The notes below the pieces were generated by a model that searched no databases, had not been told where the DNA came from, and was given only the letters and a program-made list of their open reading frames with translations. A stretch of DNA of 64,000 nucleotides from Streptomyces cadmiisoli (GTDB lineage Bacteria > Actinomycetota > Actinomycetes > Streptomycetales > Streptomycetaceae). The DNA lies in contig NZ_CP030074.1 in NCBI RefSeq assembly GCF_003261055.1, positions 62,001-126,000 of the forward strand, given 5' to 3'. Below, in pieces: positions 56,593-64,000 of this stretch; positions within the stretch are counted from its first letter, which is position 1; the number at the start of each line of letters is the position of its first letter. The position numbers were made by a program, and so were the translations under genes.

Positions 56593-57068
56593 GCCGACGC
56601 CTTACCCCGGCCGCGGTGAACCCAATGCCGGGCGGGGCTCGCACGCCGTGCGGATCACGGGCCCAGCACCGCGAGGCCGCAGGCGTGCCGGTGACCGCTG
56701 CCCCGCCGATCCCTCTGCGGTACGGCCGGTGGACCTCGACGACGGCCCGGCGGGAGCGGGCTGTGCTGATCCGACCCGTGGCGCCGATGCACGGATTCGG
56801 ATGCCGCGCCTGTCGCCGCCTTTGCTCACGTGGTCCGAGCATTCGCCGACGGGTGACTCGGGAAGGGGCAGGCCATTTGCCCCATTGCTTCCGTTCGGCT
56901 CGGCGAAAATGTCTCATCTGGAGCTGAATTGGCGGGTCCGACGGCGCCACGCGTGGACCCGCGCAACCGGTGCGCCAGGTCTCTTCCCTGTCAGTGCCGC
57001 GTGCTCATCTGGGGCGCGGATCCGGTGACGGGATCCGGTTCGCGGCACCTCCGACGATGGGATCAGTC
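56593..57068. other. 476-base intergenic region
   Basis: No gene supported. Divergent promoters are expected here. GCGGGTCC (56932-56939) and GGACCCGC (56955-56962) form a perfect inverted repeat about 110 bases before the lipoprotein start, and GATCCGGT is repeated directly near 57018 and 57031. Confidence 0.4.
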
Positions 57069-58004
57069 ATGCCAAGGACGTACCAGGCCCTGGCCGCCGC
57101 CGTGTTCGCGGTCGTCGTGCTGGGGGCCGCGGGATGCTCCGGCGCGTCCGGTGGCTCCGGTGGCTCCGATGGCTCCGATGGCTCCGGTGGCTCCGATGGC
57201 TCCGATGGCTCCGATGGCTCCGGTGGCTCCGGTGGCGACATGAGGGCCGGTGGCGAGAACGGTTCCGGCGCCGCGGACGGGAGCGGTGCGGACGGGAGCC
57301 GCGGGGACTCCTCGGCGAAGGGCGACGACGGGAAGGGTTCCTCCGGGAAGCGGTACGCGCCGTCCAAAGTGGAGCGGCTCTCCGCGCGGGAGATCCTCGA
57401 CAAGGCGGTGGCCGCCACCGAGTCGGCGCGGACGCTTCGCCTCCGGATACCCGGCTCGCTCGACGTCACCATGGACCGCGAGGGCAACTGCGCCGGAAGC
57501 TTCACCGGGAACGACGAGCAGCCCTACGAAGTACTGCGCAAGAACGACAAGGCGTGGCTCAAGCCGAAGGACGAGGCCGCCTACCGGAACAGCAAGCAGG
57601 GACGAGCCCTCCTGGCCGAGATGCCCGAAGCCGGCGGGAAGTACATGCACGCCGACACGTCCGACTCCTTCACGCTCGGTCTGGCGACCTTCCCCTGCCA
57701 ACTGGGCAGACCAGGCGCCCTGGAGAAGATCTCGGCCGGCGAGAAGGCGACCAAGGGCGGCCTGTCGGAGGTCGGGGGCCGCACGGCGGTGGCGGTGAAG
57801 GTCTCGTCCGCCGAGGACGGCGAGATCACCGTCCACGTGGCCACCGAGGGTCAGCCCCACATCCTGAGGCTGGACCAGCCCAGGGAGGCCCCGCGGACGA
57901 TGCTCCTGTCCGACTTCGACGAGCCCTTCACCGTTCCCGGCAGCCCCCCGGCCGCGCAGACCTACGACGGGGTCGAGGCGGAGCGGCTCCTGTCAGGACT
58001 CTGA
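57069..58004 (+). CDS. lipoprotein with Gly-Ser-Asp repeat linker (LppX/LprG-like body)
   Basis: 311 residues. Signal peptide with lipobox GAAGC (Cys22), a linker of Gly-Gly-Ser and Asp-Gly-Ser units (about 25-55), further charged linker to about 100, and a C-terminal beta-rich domain (about 105-305; LRLRIPGSLDVTMDR, CAGSFTGND, KAWLKPKDEAAYRN) like the LppX/LprG fold that binds lipids in actinobacteria. ATG 57069 follows GGGA; 57057 is an alternative. Function uncertain. Confidence 0.83.
   Translation: MPRTYQALAAAVFAVVVLGAAGCSGASGGSGGSDGSDGSGGSDGSDGSDGSGGSGGDMRAGGENGSGAADGSGADGSRGDSSAKGDDGKGSSGKRYAPSKVERLSAREILDKAVAATESARTLRLRIPGSLDVTMDREGNCAGSFTGNDEQPYEVLRKNDKAWLKPKDEAAYRNSKQGRALLAEMPEAGGKYMHADTSDSFTLGLATFPCQLGRPGALEKISAGEKATKGGLSEVGGRTAVAVKVSSAEDGEITVHVATEGQPHILRLDQPREAPRTMLLSDFDEPFTVPGSPPAAQTYDGVEAERLLSGL
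57150..57236 (+). repeat. tandem repeat in lipoprotein linker
   Basis: About nine units of GGCTCCGRT (nine bases) or shorter GGCTCC six-base variants, coding the Gly-Ser-Asp/Gly linker. Length change by slippage stays in frame. Confidence 0.8.
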
Positions 58005-58034
58005 GCGCTCCGCCCGTCCTACGCCGAGTCGGCC

Positions 58035-58094
58035 GGCGTTCTCCGGTCGATCGGAAAACCGGGCGGCGCTCTCCGGTCAGTCGGAGAGCCGGGC
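58035..58094. repeat. 30-bp tandem duplication overlapping dsbA-like gene end
   Basis: Copies 58035-58064 and 58065-58094 differ at 5 of 30 positions. The second contains the last five codons and stop of the thioredoxin-like gene; the first lies past its stop. Each copy has a small hairpin (CTCTCC/GGAGAG in the second), so the pair may act as terminator between convergent genes. Confidence 0.7.
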
Positions 58095-58745
58095 GTCGAT
58101 CAGCTCCTTGAACTGCTCGTAGGAGGCCGGATTGGGGATGGCCTCCCCGTCGAAGAAGAAGGTCGGCGTGCCCTGGACGCCGAGGCCGACGCCGTCGCTC
58201 TGGTCGGCGGCGACCCGCTCGGCCGTCTCCGGGTCGGACAGGTCGGCGTCGAACTTCTTCATGTCCAGGCCGATCTGTTCGGCGTAGCCGCGGAAGACGT
58301 CCTCCTTCGACTCCTGGGACTCGCCCCATTCCTTCTGCGTGGTGAACAGCTTGTTGTACATGGCCTCGAACTTGCCCTGCCGGGCGGCGGCTTCGGCGGC
58401 ACGGGCGGCCAGCTCACCGTTGCGGTGGCCGGGCATGGGGAAGTAGCGGGCGACGAAGGTGACACGGTCGCCGTACTCCTCGCGGAGCTTCTCCACGGCC
58501 GGGTGGTACGCGCCGCACGCCTCGCACTCGAAGTCGAGGAATTCGACGATGGTCAACTCGCTCTTCCTCGGTTCGGAGAGGCGGTGGCTGGACTCGCGCA
58601 CCGCCTCGGCCCGGGCTGCGGGCCGCACGTCCAGTGCGCCGCGGTCGCGGTCCTCGGGGGCGAGCAGCAGGTAGACGCCGAAGGCGGCGGCGAAGCCGGC
58701 CAGGATGACGGCCGCGGCGATCAGGTGTTTCGTCAGTCTCTTCAC
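58077..58745 (-). CDS. DsbA-like thiol oxidoreductase
   Basis: 222 residues. Membrane anchor (about 8-28), then a DSBA-type thioredoxin fold: active site CEAC (Cys74, Cys77) after VEFLDFE, helical insertion (about 110-170), and cis-Pro in QGTPTFFFDG. Acts outside the membrane in disulfide formation or metal-site maturation. GTG start with GAGG before it overlaps the CopD-CtaG stop (GTGA). In this cluster a role in copper-protein or cytochrome oxidase assembly is likely. Confidence 0.94.
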   Translation of the reverse strand: MKRLTKHLIAAAVILAGFAAAFGVYLLLAPEDRDRGALDVRPAARAEAVRESSHRLSEPRKSELTIVEFLDFECEACGAYHPAVEKLREEYGDRVTFVARYFPMPGHRNGELAARAAEAAARQGKFEAMYNKLFTTQKEWGESQESKEDVFRGYAEQIGLDMKKFDADLSDPETAERVAADQSDGVGLGVQGTPTFFFDGEAIPNPASYEQFKELIDARLSD

Positions 58746-60874
58746 GGTTCCTCGCTTCGGGGGGAATCGACAGGGGTGTCGGCAGGCGTGTCGGGGTGCG
58801 CTGTCGGGCCCGCGGCGGTCGGCGCTCGCCGGCTCGCCGGGCCGGAGTTGCGGCGGTCGGCCGCGTGCAGGGCGGCGAGGTAGGCGTTGTAGGCGGCGAG
58901 CGGGTCGTTGGCGTCGCCGCGCTCGATCTGCCGGTCGACGCGTCGGGCCTCCCGCCGGTCGGATCGGACCCACTGGACGGCCAGGACGAGTGTGGTGATC
59001 AGGACGGGGATGTCGCCGGTGGCCCAGGCGATGGCGCCCGCGTCGTACTGGTCGTCCAGCGGCTCCTCGACCCAGGGACGGTCCAGCAGGGACCACCACT
59101 CCTCGCCGATCAGCGCGCTGGAGCTCATCAGCGAGATGCTGAACCAGGAGTGGAACGGCATCGTCAGGATCAGCACGAACAGCCGTCCCAGGTGGGGCGG
59201 TCGGCGCGGGCCGGGGTCGATGCCGATGACGACCCAGAAGAACAGGAGTCCCGTGGCGAGGAAGTGCAGCGTCATGAACAGGTGGCCGAGGTGGCTGCGC
59301 ATCAAGGTCGCGAACAGCGAGGTGTAGTAGACGGCGAAGGCGCTGCCGATGAACAGCACGCTCGCCACCACCGGGTGGGAGGCCAGTCGCAGGTAGCGGC
59401 TGTGCAGGAGCTTCAGCAGCATCTCGCGCGGGCCGTCGGGCGCCCCGTCGCGTGCGACGGGGAGGGTGCGCAGCGCCAGGGTGGCGGGCGCTCCCAGGAC
59501 GAGCAGGAGCGGCACTGTCATCGCCAGGATCATGTGCTGGCCCATGTGCACGCTGAACAACACCTTGCCGTAGACCCCGAGTCCGCTCATCGTCGCCAGC
59601 GCGGTGACCGCGAGCCCGGCCAGCCACGAGATCGTCCGGCCGACGGGCCACTTGTCGCCGCGTGCCCGCAGCTTGCGCACCCCCGCTAGGTAGAGCAGTG
59701 CCGCCGCGGCGGTGCCGAACGCGAACAGCGGGTCGAAGTGCCACTCGGTGAGCAGCGGCGTCCACGGGAAGTTCCCGAGGGGCGGCGGCATGGGGTGGCC
59801 CAGCAGCTCCTCCGCGGGTGAGAGCGAGGCGTCGCCCGCGCCGGGGGCGGGCGTGCGCGACAGGCCGACCGCGAGTCCCGTCACCGCCGCCATGAGCAGC
59901 AGTTCACCGGCGGCGAGCCGGACGAATCCGCGGCTCCTGCCCTCCTGGAGAGCCGGCAGGGTGCGGCGGCGGTGCCAGTGGCCGATGCCGCCCAGCGCGG
60001 CCAGTGCCACCGCCTTGCCGAGGACCATCAGCCCGTACCGGCTGCTGAACAGGTCGGCCGGGGACAGCCGTAGGGCGGCGTTGACGAGGCCGCTGGCCGC
60101 GACCGCGAGCAGCGCCCAGCCGGCCAGTGCGCTGAACCGCTCTACCGCCTCTACGGCCCGGTCCTCCCGGCGCGCCGCCGCGACCAGCACGAAGACCAGT
60201 CCGCCGATCCAGACCGCGGCTGCGACCACGTGCAGGGCGAGGCTGGTGACCGCCGCGTCATGGTTGCTCGCCGAGGAGGAGTGCCCGGTGAAGACGGGTG
60301 GCAGCAGCCCCGCCAGCGCCAGTAGGAGCACCAGCCGGGCCCAGCGGGCGGTGCCGATGCCCACGCACAGGGTGGCGGTCAGCGCGGCTCCGGCGGCCGT
60401 CAGTGCGTAGGCGCGTCCCCGGGTGTCGGTGGTGGCGAACTCCGTGACCGTGGCGGGGTTCAGGATCTCGCCGACGGGCTGGGCGGACAGGTCGGACAGG
60501 GTGAACACCAAGGCGGCCGCCGACGCGGCGGCCCAGAGCCCGGCCGCCACCAGGGCCCAGTTGAGGTAGCGCAGTTGTACGGGGCCGAGCCGGCGCCCGC
60601 CCGGTATCAGGACCGCCACCAGCAGCAGGGCGCCGACCGTCGCCACGGACGACACGTCGACGAGCGCACGGGCCACGGGCAGCCCCCACGCGGTGACCGG
60701 TCCGGCGTCCGCGATGCCGGGTACCGCGGTGCTCCCGCCACCGCCGGCCCACACGGCGGCGAGCGCGACGGCGACGCAGACGGCGGTCGCCGCGACCGGC
60801 AACAGGGGCAACCGGCTGAAGGCGCGCGGCCCGCTCCCCCGGCCTTTCAGCCCGGCCCCGGTCTCAGTCGCCAT
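58742..60874 (-). CDS. CopD-CtaG fusion membrane protein
   Basis: 710 residues with about 15 hydrophobic segments. The N-terminal half (about 20-340) is a CopD-like copper import/resistance domain with HSSSASNHD and WIGGLVFVLV; the C-terminal half (about 370-650) is CtaG (caa3 assembly) with TEWHFDPLFAFG, SVHMGQHMILAM and FMTLHFLATG. Fusions like this are common in actinobacteria. It would move copper into the cytoplasm or to oxidase assembly. The C-terminal 50 residues are low-complexity. It overlaps CopC by 11 bases. Confidence 0.94.
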   Translation of the reverse strand: MATETGAGLKGRGSGPRAFSRLPLLPVAATAVCVAVALAAVWAGGGGSTAVPGIADAGPVTAWGLPVARALVDVSSVATVGALLLVAVLIPGGRRLGPVQLRYLNWALVAAGLWAAASAAALVFTLSDLSAQPVGEILNPATVTEFATTDTRGRAYALTAAGAALTATLCVGIGTARWARLVLLLALAGLLPPVFTGHSSSASNHDAAVTSLALHVVAAAVWIGGLVFVLVAAARREDRAVEAVERFSALAGWALLAVAASGLVNAALRLSPADLFSSRYGLMVLGKAVALAALGGIGHWHRRRTLPALQEGRSRGFVRLAAGELLLMAAVTGLAVGLSRTPAPGAGDASLSPAEELLGHPMPPPLGNFPWTPLLTEWHFDPLFAFGTAAAALLYLAGVRKLRARGDKWPVGRTISWLAGLAVTALATMSGLGVYGKVLFSVHMGQHMILAMTVPLLLVLGAPATLALRTLPVARDGAPDGPREMLLKLLHSRYLRLASHPVVASVLFIGSAFAVYYTSLFATLMRSHLGHLFMTLHFLATGLLFFWVVIGIDPGPRRPPHLGRLFVLILTMPFHSWFSISLMSSSALIGEEWWSLLDRPWVEEPLDDQYDAGAIAWATGDIPVLITTLVLAVQWVRSDRREARRVDRQIERGDANDPLAAYNAYLAALHAADRRNSGPASRRAPTAAGPTAHPDTPADTPVDSPRSEEP

Positions 60875-61472
60875 GCCGGTTCCTGCGGCGCAGCACCATG
60901 GCGGCGACCGCGGCGGCGGCCACCGCCAGTGCGCCCGCGCCCGCGGTGATCGCCACCGTCGCGCCGGAGGAGCCTCCGCCGCCCTGACGGGCGACGGGTT
61001 CCGCGCGGGTGGTGGGCTCCTCGCCGCGGACCGTTGAACCGGACCCGGCCATGGGTGTGGGTGTGGGCGTGGGGTCGGCCGCCTTCTCGACGGTGAAGGT
61101 GTACGAGCCGGAGACGGGATGCCCGTCGGCGGACACCACCCGGTAGCCCACCGTGTAGCGGCCCGCCGGGGCGTCGGTGTCGAGCAAGAGCGTGACGGTC
61201 CTGCCCTCGACCCGTGGTTCGCCCTGCGCGGCGGCGTCGCCGTTCGGCGCGGTCACGGCGACCTTGGCGAATTTCTGCGTCATCGTGTCGCTGAAGGTCA
61301 GCGTCACGCGGGGCGGCAGTGCGGCGAGCCGGGCGTTCGCGCCGGGGCCGGCGGCCTCGAGTTCGGTATGGGCCGCGGCGGGCCCGGCGGTCGCGGCCAG
61401 GGCCGCGAGCGCGGCGGGTACGACGAGGAAGCGTGCCGCCGTGCGGGCGGCACGCCGTCGAATGACGTGCAT
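60864..61472 (-). CDS. CopC domain copper-binding protein, membrane-anchored
   Basis: 202 residues. Signal peptide cleaved after AAA-34 leaves N-terminal His35, the usual Cu(II) ligand; SADGHPVSG carries the second His-Asp ligand set. A CopC beta-barrel (about 35-130), Thr/Pro linker, and a C-terminal membrane helix (about 172-192) with a basic tail. It delivers copper to CopD encoded next. Overlap of 11 bases supports coupling. Confidence 0.94.
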   Translation of the reverse strand: MHVIRRRAARTAARFLVVPAALAALAATAGPAAAHTELEAAGPGANARLAALPPRVTLTFSDTMTQKFAKVAVTAPNGDAAAQGEPRVEGRTVTLLLDTDAPAGRYTVGYRVVSADGHPVSGSYTFTVEKAADPTPTPTPMAGSGSTVRGEEPTTRAEPVARQGGGGSSGATVAITAGAGALAVAAAAVAAMVLRRRNRHGD

Positions 61473-61559
61473 GGACGGGCAACTTTCGGTCGGCCCCCGG
61501 CACCAGGGGCGCCGGGACGGGTGGGACCGGCCGCCGAACCGGTCCGCACGCGGCGCCTG

Positions 61560-62228
61560 TCAGGGCAGGCAGGGACCACCGATCGGCATCGGCCGGAAGA
61601 AGGTGAGGGATGCGCGCCCGCGACGCGGCGGTGCCCGTCCGGCATGGTGGCGCGCCATCACGGCCGAGCGCAGGGGCGAGGTGCTCACCCGGAAGGCGAC
61701 CCGCGGTCCGGTGCCGAAGGCCCGGCCGAACACGGGCCAGATGAACAGGAGCAGGCGCCGTACGGCCGTCAGCAGCGGCCTCGACTGCCACAGCAGCCGC
61801 TCCGTGACGCCCAGCAGGCGGGCGGCGAGCAGCAGTGCGATCAGGTGTCCGGCCGGCAGCCCGCCGGGAGGCAGCTCGGCGACCGGGAGGTGCTCCAGCA
61901 GCCACGCCGCGCCGCCGGGGCCGTCGGCCCGCGCCGCCGCCGCGCACGCTCCGGGCAGCGCGTAGGCCAGGTGGTGGACGAGCTGGGCCACCGCGAGTGT
62001 CCCGAGGAGCTGGGTGTCGGTGAGCTGTCGGCGGGTGAGGACGGCCGCGCCCGGTACGGCGACCGCGGCCGTCGCCACCACCATGAGCCATCCCGGGGCG
62101 TGCCCCTGCGACAGCACGTGTCCGGCCAGGGGCAGCAGCACGCAGAGCACCGCGAGGGCCCCGGCCCGCAGCCCGCGCAGCACGCCGCCGGCCGGGGAGG
62201 CGGGGGATGCCGGGCTGAGTACGCGCAT
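61560..62228 (-). CDS. hypothetical membrane protein of the copper cluster
   Basis: 222 residues with about four hydrophobic segments (20-42, 45-62, 75-92, 125-145) and a Pro/Arg-rich tail. ATG 62228 has only a weak ribosome site. Comparable membrane genes sit beside copC in streptomycetes in my memory, but no family name can be given. It precedes copC by 87 bases on the same strand. Confidence 0.75.
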   Translation of the reverse strand: MRVLSPASPASPAGGVLRGLRAGALAVLCVLLPLAGHVLSQGHAPGWLMVVATAAVAVPGAAVLTRRQLTDTQLLGTLAVAQLVHHLAYALPGACAAAARADGPGGAAWLLEHLPVAELPPGGLPAGHLIALLLAARLLGVTERLLWQSRPLLTAVRRLLLFIWPVFGRAFGTGPRVAFRVSTSPLRSAVMARHHAGRAPPRRGRASLTFFRPMPIGGPCLP

Positions 62229-62528
62229 GAGGTGGGGTCTTCGGGACGTCCGTCGCACGGACGGGGCGGGAGGGCGGCCGGGGTGGGCCGGTCGCACACG
62301 TACGGACCGGAACGCCGTACGTCCTTGGCAGCGTACCCACCCGCTTCCGGCGGGCCCGGCGCCGGGTGGCCCGGTCGCGCGTCCCCGGCTGGTCCGGGGC
62401 GCCGGCGCCCGCTGCCCTCCCCCGCGCGAAAGCCGGTGGTGGCGCCGCGGGGTTCCCCTGCCCCCGCGGCGCCACCACCGGCGGTCCCCGCCTCCCCCCG
62501 GGAGCGGAGTCCGCGGTGGTACGGCCGG
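62229..62528. other. 300-base intergenic region with terminator
   Basis: Apart from the strong hairpin at 62432-62482 I see no gene here. The left part must hold the promoter of the copper cluster. Confidence 0.5.
62432..62482 (-). terminator. 21-bp terminator hairpin after lectin gene
   Basis: GCCGGTGGTGGCGCCGCGGGG (62432-62452) pairs perfectly with 62462-62482 around a 9-base loop. It ends 47 bases past the lectin stop on the minus strand. Confidence 0.9.
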
Positions 62529-63098
62529 TCAGCCCCAGACGCTGGTGTAGTTGTACTGGCGGTCGTAACGGGGCGTCCAAAGGCTCGGGTACGGCTCGGC
62601 GATGTTGCCGCAGGTGCCGAGCCGGATCGCTTCCCGGCGGCCGGCGTCCATCAGGCACTTGCCGCTGGCGGCCTCGACGATCTCCCAGTGGTCGTTGCCG
62701 CGGTCGACCCAGCGGAACAGCTGGCCGGGGCCCTGGCAGTGGCCGATCACCATCGGGGTGCCGTCGGCGACGGCGGCGTTCTGGGCGCCCACGCAGTACC
62801 TGCCGTAGACGCCGATCATGAACAGGCCCGGGGTGCCGGAGGGCTGGAAGTAGAAGCGCTGGTGCAGTTTGCCCTTGCAGTCGTAGCGCTGGACGATCGC
62901 GCCGGGGCTCTGCGACTCACCGCGCACGTCCATGCACTGCCACGAGTACGAGGCCCGCATCTCGTAGATCGCGGCGTTGGTGATCCAGCCGGTGTAGCGG
63001 ATCGGCGGATCGGCAGCCTGTGCCGCACTGGGGACCAGCAGAACGAACAGCGACACCAGGACCGCGGCTATCCCACCGCGGCGCACACTTCGAGCCAC
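62529..63098 (-). CDS. secreted ricin-type beta-trefoil lectin-like protein
   Basis: 189 residues. Signal peptide (about 1-28, ending AAQA), then repeats with Cys and Gln-x-Trp-like elements: SYSWQCMDVRGES, VQRYDCKGKLHQRFYF, YCVGAQNAAVADGTPMVIGHCQGPGQLFRW and GKCLMDAGRR. These are the alpha/beta/gamma repeats of a single RICIN domain. It lacks a catalytic domain, so a sugar-binding or adhesive role is likely. AAAGGAGG lies 4 bases before the GTG. Confidence 0.85.
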   Translation of the reverse strand: MARSVRRGGIAAVLVSLFVLLVPSAAQAADPPIRYTGWITNAAIYEMRASYSWQCMDVRGESQSPGAIVQRYDCKGKLHQRFYFQPSGTPGLFMIGVYGRYCVGAQNAAVADGTPMVIGHCQGPGQLFRWVDRGNDHWEIVEAASGKCLMDAGRREAIRLGTCGNIAEPYPSLWTPRYDRQYNYTSVWG

Positions 63099-63257
63099 TT
63101 TTCCTCCTTTGTTGCCCGGATTCCGACCGGCGTTCTGACCCGACGTGATGATCTGATGGCTCGTCGTGATCGCGCCGGGACGCCCTGAACCTAGTGGGCG
63201 CCAGGGCCGGGCTGTACCGCCGTTTCAGGGGGGTTGTGTGGGTGCGGGTGAGGTGCC

Positions 63258-64000
63258 ATGAGCGTGGGTTCGGGTCTGCACCGGGCGCACGCGTTCATGG
63301 TGCTGGCGACCGGCCTGTACCGGGCCAGCCATCTGGTGGTCGGTGTCCTCGCGGTGGTCCAGCACCAGCGCGCGAGCGTGCTGTCGTGGCTCGCGCTCGC
63401 GGCGGCGCTGGGTTCGAGCGTCGCGGTCTTCGCCCCGGCCCGGTCGCGTCGCCGGTTCGGTGTGCGGGCGGCGCTCGTGGACGTCGGACTCGTCGGCTGC
63501 GCGCTGCCGTTCGTCGTGTACGCGGGCGGTGCGGACCGGGCGCCGGGCCTGTCCTGGGTGATGCTGCTCGGCGGGTCGGCGAGCGCGGTCTGCGCGGTCG
63601 CGTTCGTCCGGACGCCGGCGGTGGCCGGTGCCGTCGCGGCGCTGGTGGCCACCCACACGGCCGGGTACTGGCTGGCCGGAGCGGATGTCGCGGTGATCGC
63701 CTCCCACCTCAACGCCCTGGTGTCGTCGGCCGTGTTGTCCCGGGTGTTCTGGTGGTACCTGCGCCGCCAGGGCGGTCTGCTCGACGCGGCCACGGAGCAG
63801 GCCCTCGCCGCCGAGGCCGAACGCGCCCGGTACGCCGAGCGCATCGCCCATCACCGGGCGCTGCACGACACGGTGCTGGCGACGCTCACCGCGATCGCGA
63901 GCGGCCGGGCCGACGCCGACGCGCCGTCCGTGCGCGAGCGGTGCGGCCGGGAGGCGGCGTATCTGCGTCGGCTCGTGCAGCAGCACGCCCGCGAGGACGT
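63258..64000 (+). CDS. sensor histidine kinase, N-terminal part (runs off window)
   Basis: The first 247 codons, open to the window edge. About six hydrophobic segments (15-160) are followed by a charged helix (EQALAAEAERARYAERIAHH) and RALHDTVLATLTAIASG, a HisKA_3-like dimerisation and phosphoacceptor site (His in LHDT). The ATPase domain would lie beyond 64000. ATG is preceded by GAGGTG at 4-base spacing. Confidence 0.85.
   Translation, partial: MSVGSGLHRAHAFMVLATGLYRASHLVVGVLAVVQHQRASVLSWLALAAALGSSVAVFAPARSRRRFGVRAALVDVGLVGCALPFVVYAGGADRAPGLSWVMLLGGSASAVCAVAFVRTPAVAGAVAALVATHTAGYWLAGADVAVIASHLNALVSSAVLSRVFWWYLRRQGGLLDAATEQALAAEAERARYAERIAHHRALHDTVLATLTAIASGRADADAPSVRERCGREAAYLRRLVQQHARED

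Noticed and set aside
57150..57236. CRISPR-like or regulatory direct repeats
   Set aside because: The units are 6-9 bases, have no spacers and are in frame within a lipoprotein linker.

Overview
The window is about 64 kb of very GC-rich DNA (clearly above 70% by eye). Its codon bias, GTG and TTG starts, GGAGG ribosome sites, start-stop overlaps and likely leaderless genes all point to a Streptomyces or close relative. The gene content fits this: PadR, MarR, TetR, LysR, GntR and Lrp regulators beside transporters, a GAF-PAS-GAF-PP2C phosphatase, LCP and NodB wall enzymes, many secreted proteins and lipoproteins, and a CopC/CopD-CtaG cluster. I see no rRNA, tRNA, CRISPR array, insertion sequence, prophage or PKS/NRPS cluster. 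It looks like a chromosome stretch rich in accessory functions.

Layout. 1-4.6 kb: start of a DHA2 exporter, small Cys-rich proteins, a membrane protein divergent from marR, an autoregulated DUF2975/HTH pair and a polysaccharide deacetylase. 5-14 kb: LCP wall ligase, LOG-family hydrolase divergent from the PP2C phosphatase with a YbdK-type ligase, an SDR/TetR pair, GNAT and metallo-beta-lactamase-fold genes. 14-17.7 kb: carotenoid-cleaving oxygenase and DHA2 exporter divergent from padR. 17.8-19.7 kb: two genes I cannot assign, a Tyr/Gln-rich low-complexity protein and a coiled-coil protein. 19.8-28 kb: NarL/NarX pair, cell-wall genes, a beta-lactamase relic, an unknown lipoprotein convergent with a galactose-oxidase-like copper enzyme carrying two CBM32 domains, and a LysR regulator. 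29-31 kb: a secreted three-gene unit, one beta/gamma-crystallin-like protein plus two paralogues that look like aerolysin/ETX-MTX2 beta-pore formers.

31-36.7 kb: a lone SWIM protein, then a GntR-controlled nitrilase, MHS transporter and DUF2848 locus with matching operators at both promoters. 37-46.8 kb: a tandem AsnC-type regulator divergent from a nine-gene catabolic set (CoA ligase, two MaoC proteins, amino-acid-type ABC importer, thiolase, DUF35 partner, SDR). 46.8-50 kb: trypsin-like protease, second carotenoid oxygenase, CPBP protein. 50-56 kb: a six-gene MacAB-like efflux unit with its own two-component system. 57-64 kb: repeat-bearing lipoprotein, DsbA-like protein with CopD-CtaG and CopC, a ricin-type lectin and the start of a sensor kinase.

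Most regulators sit beside the genes they probably control, and inverted repeats that fit as operators can be seen for at least five of them. The strongest leads are the crystallin/aerolysin-like trio, the orphan Tyr-rich/coiled-coil pair, the GntR half-site array and the leaderless divergent padR promoter. All functions are read from sequence motifs without database searches.
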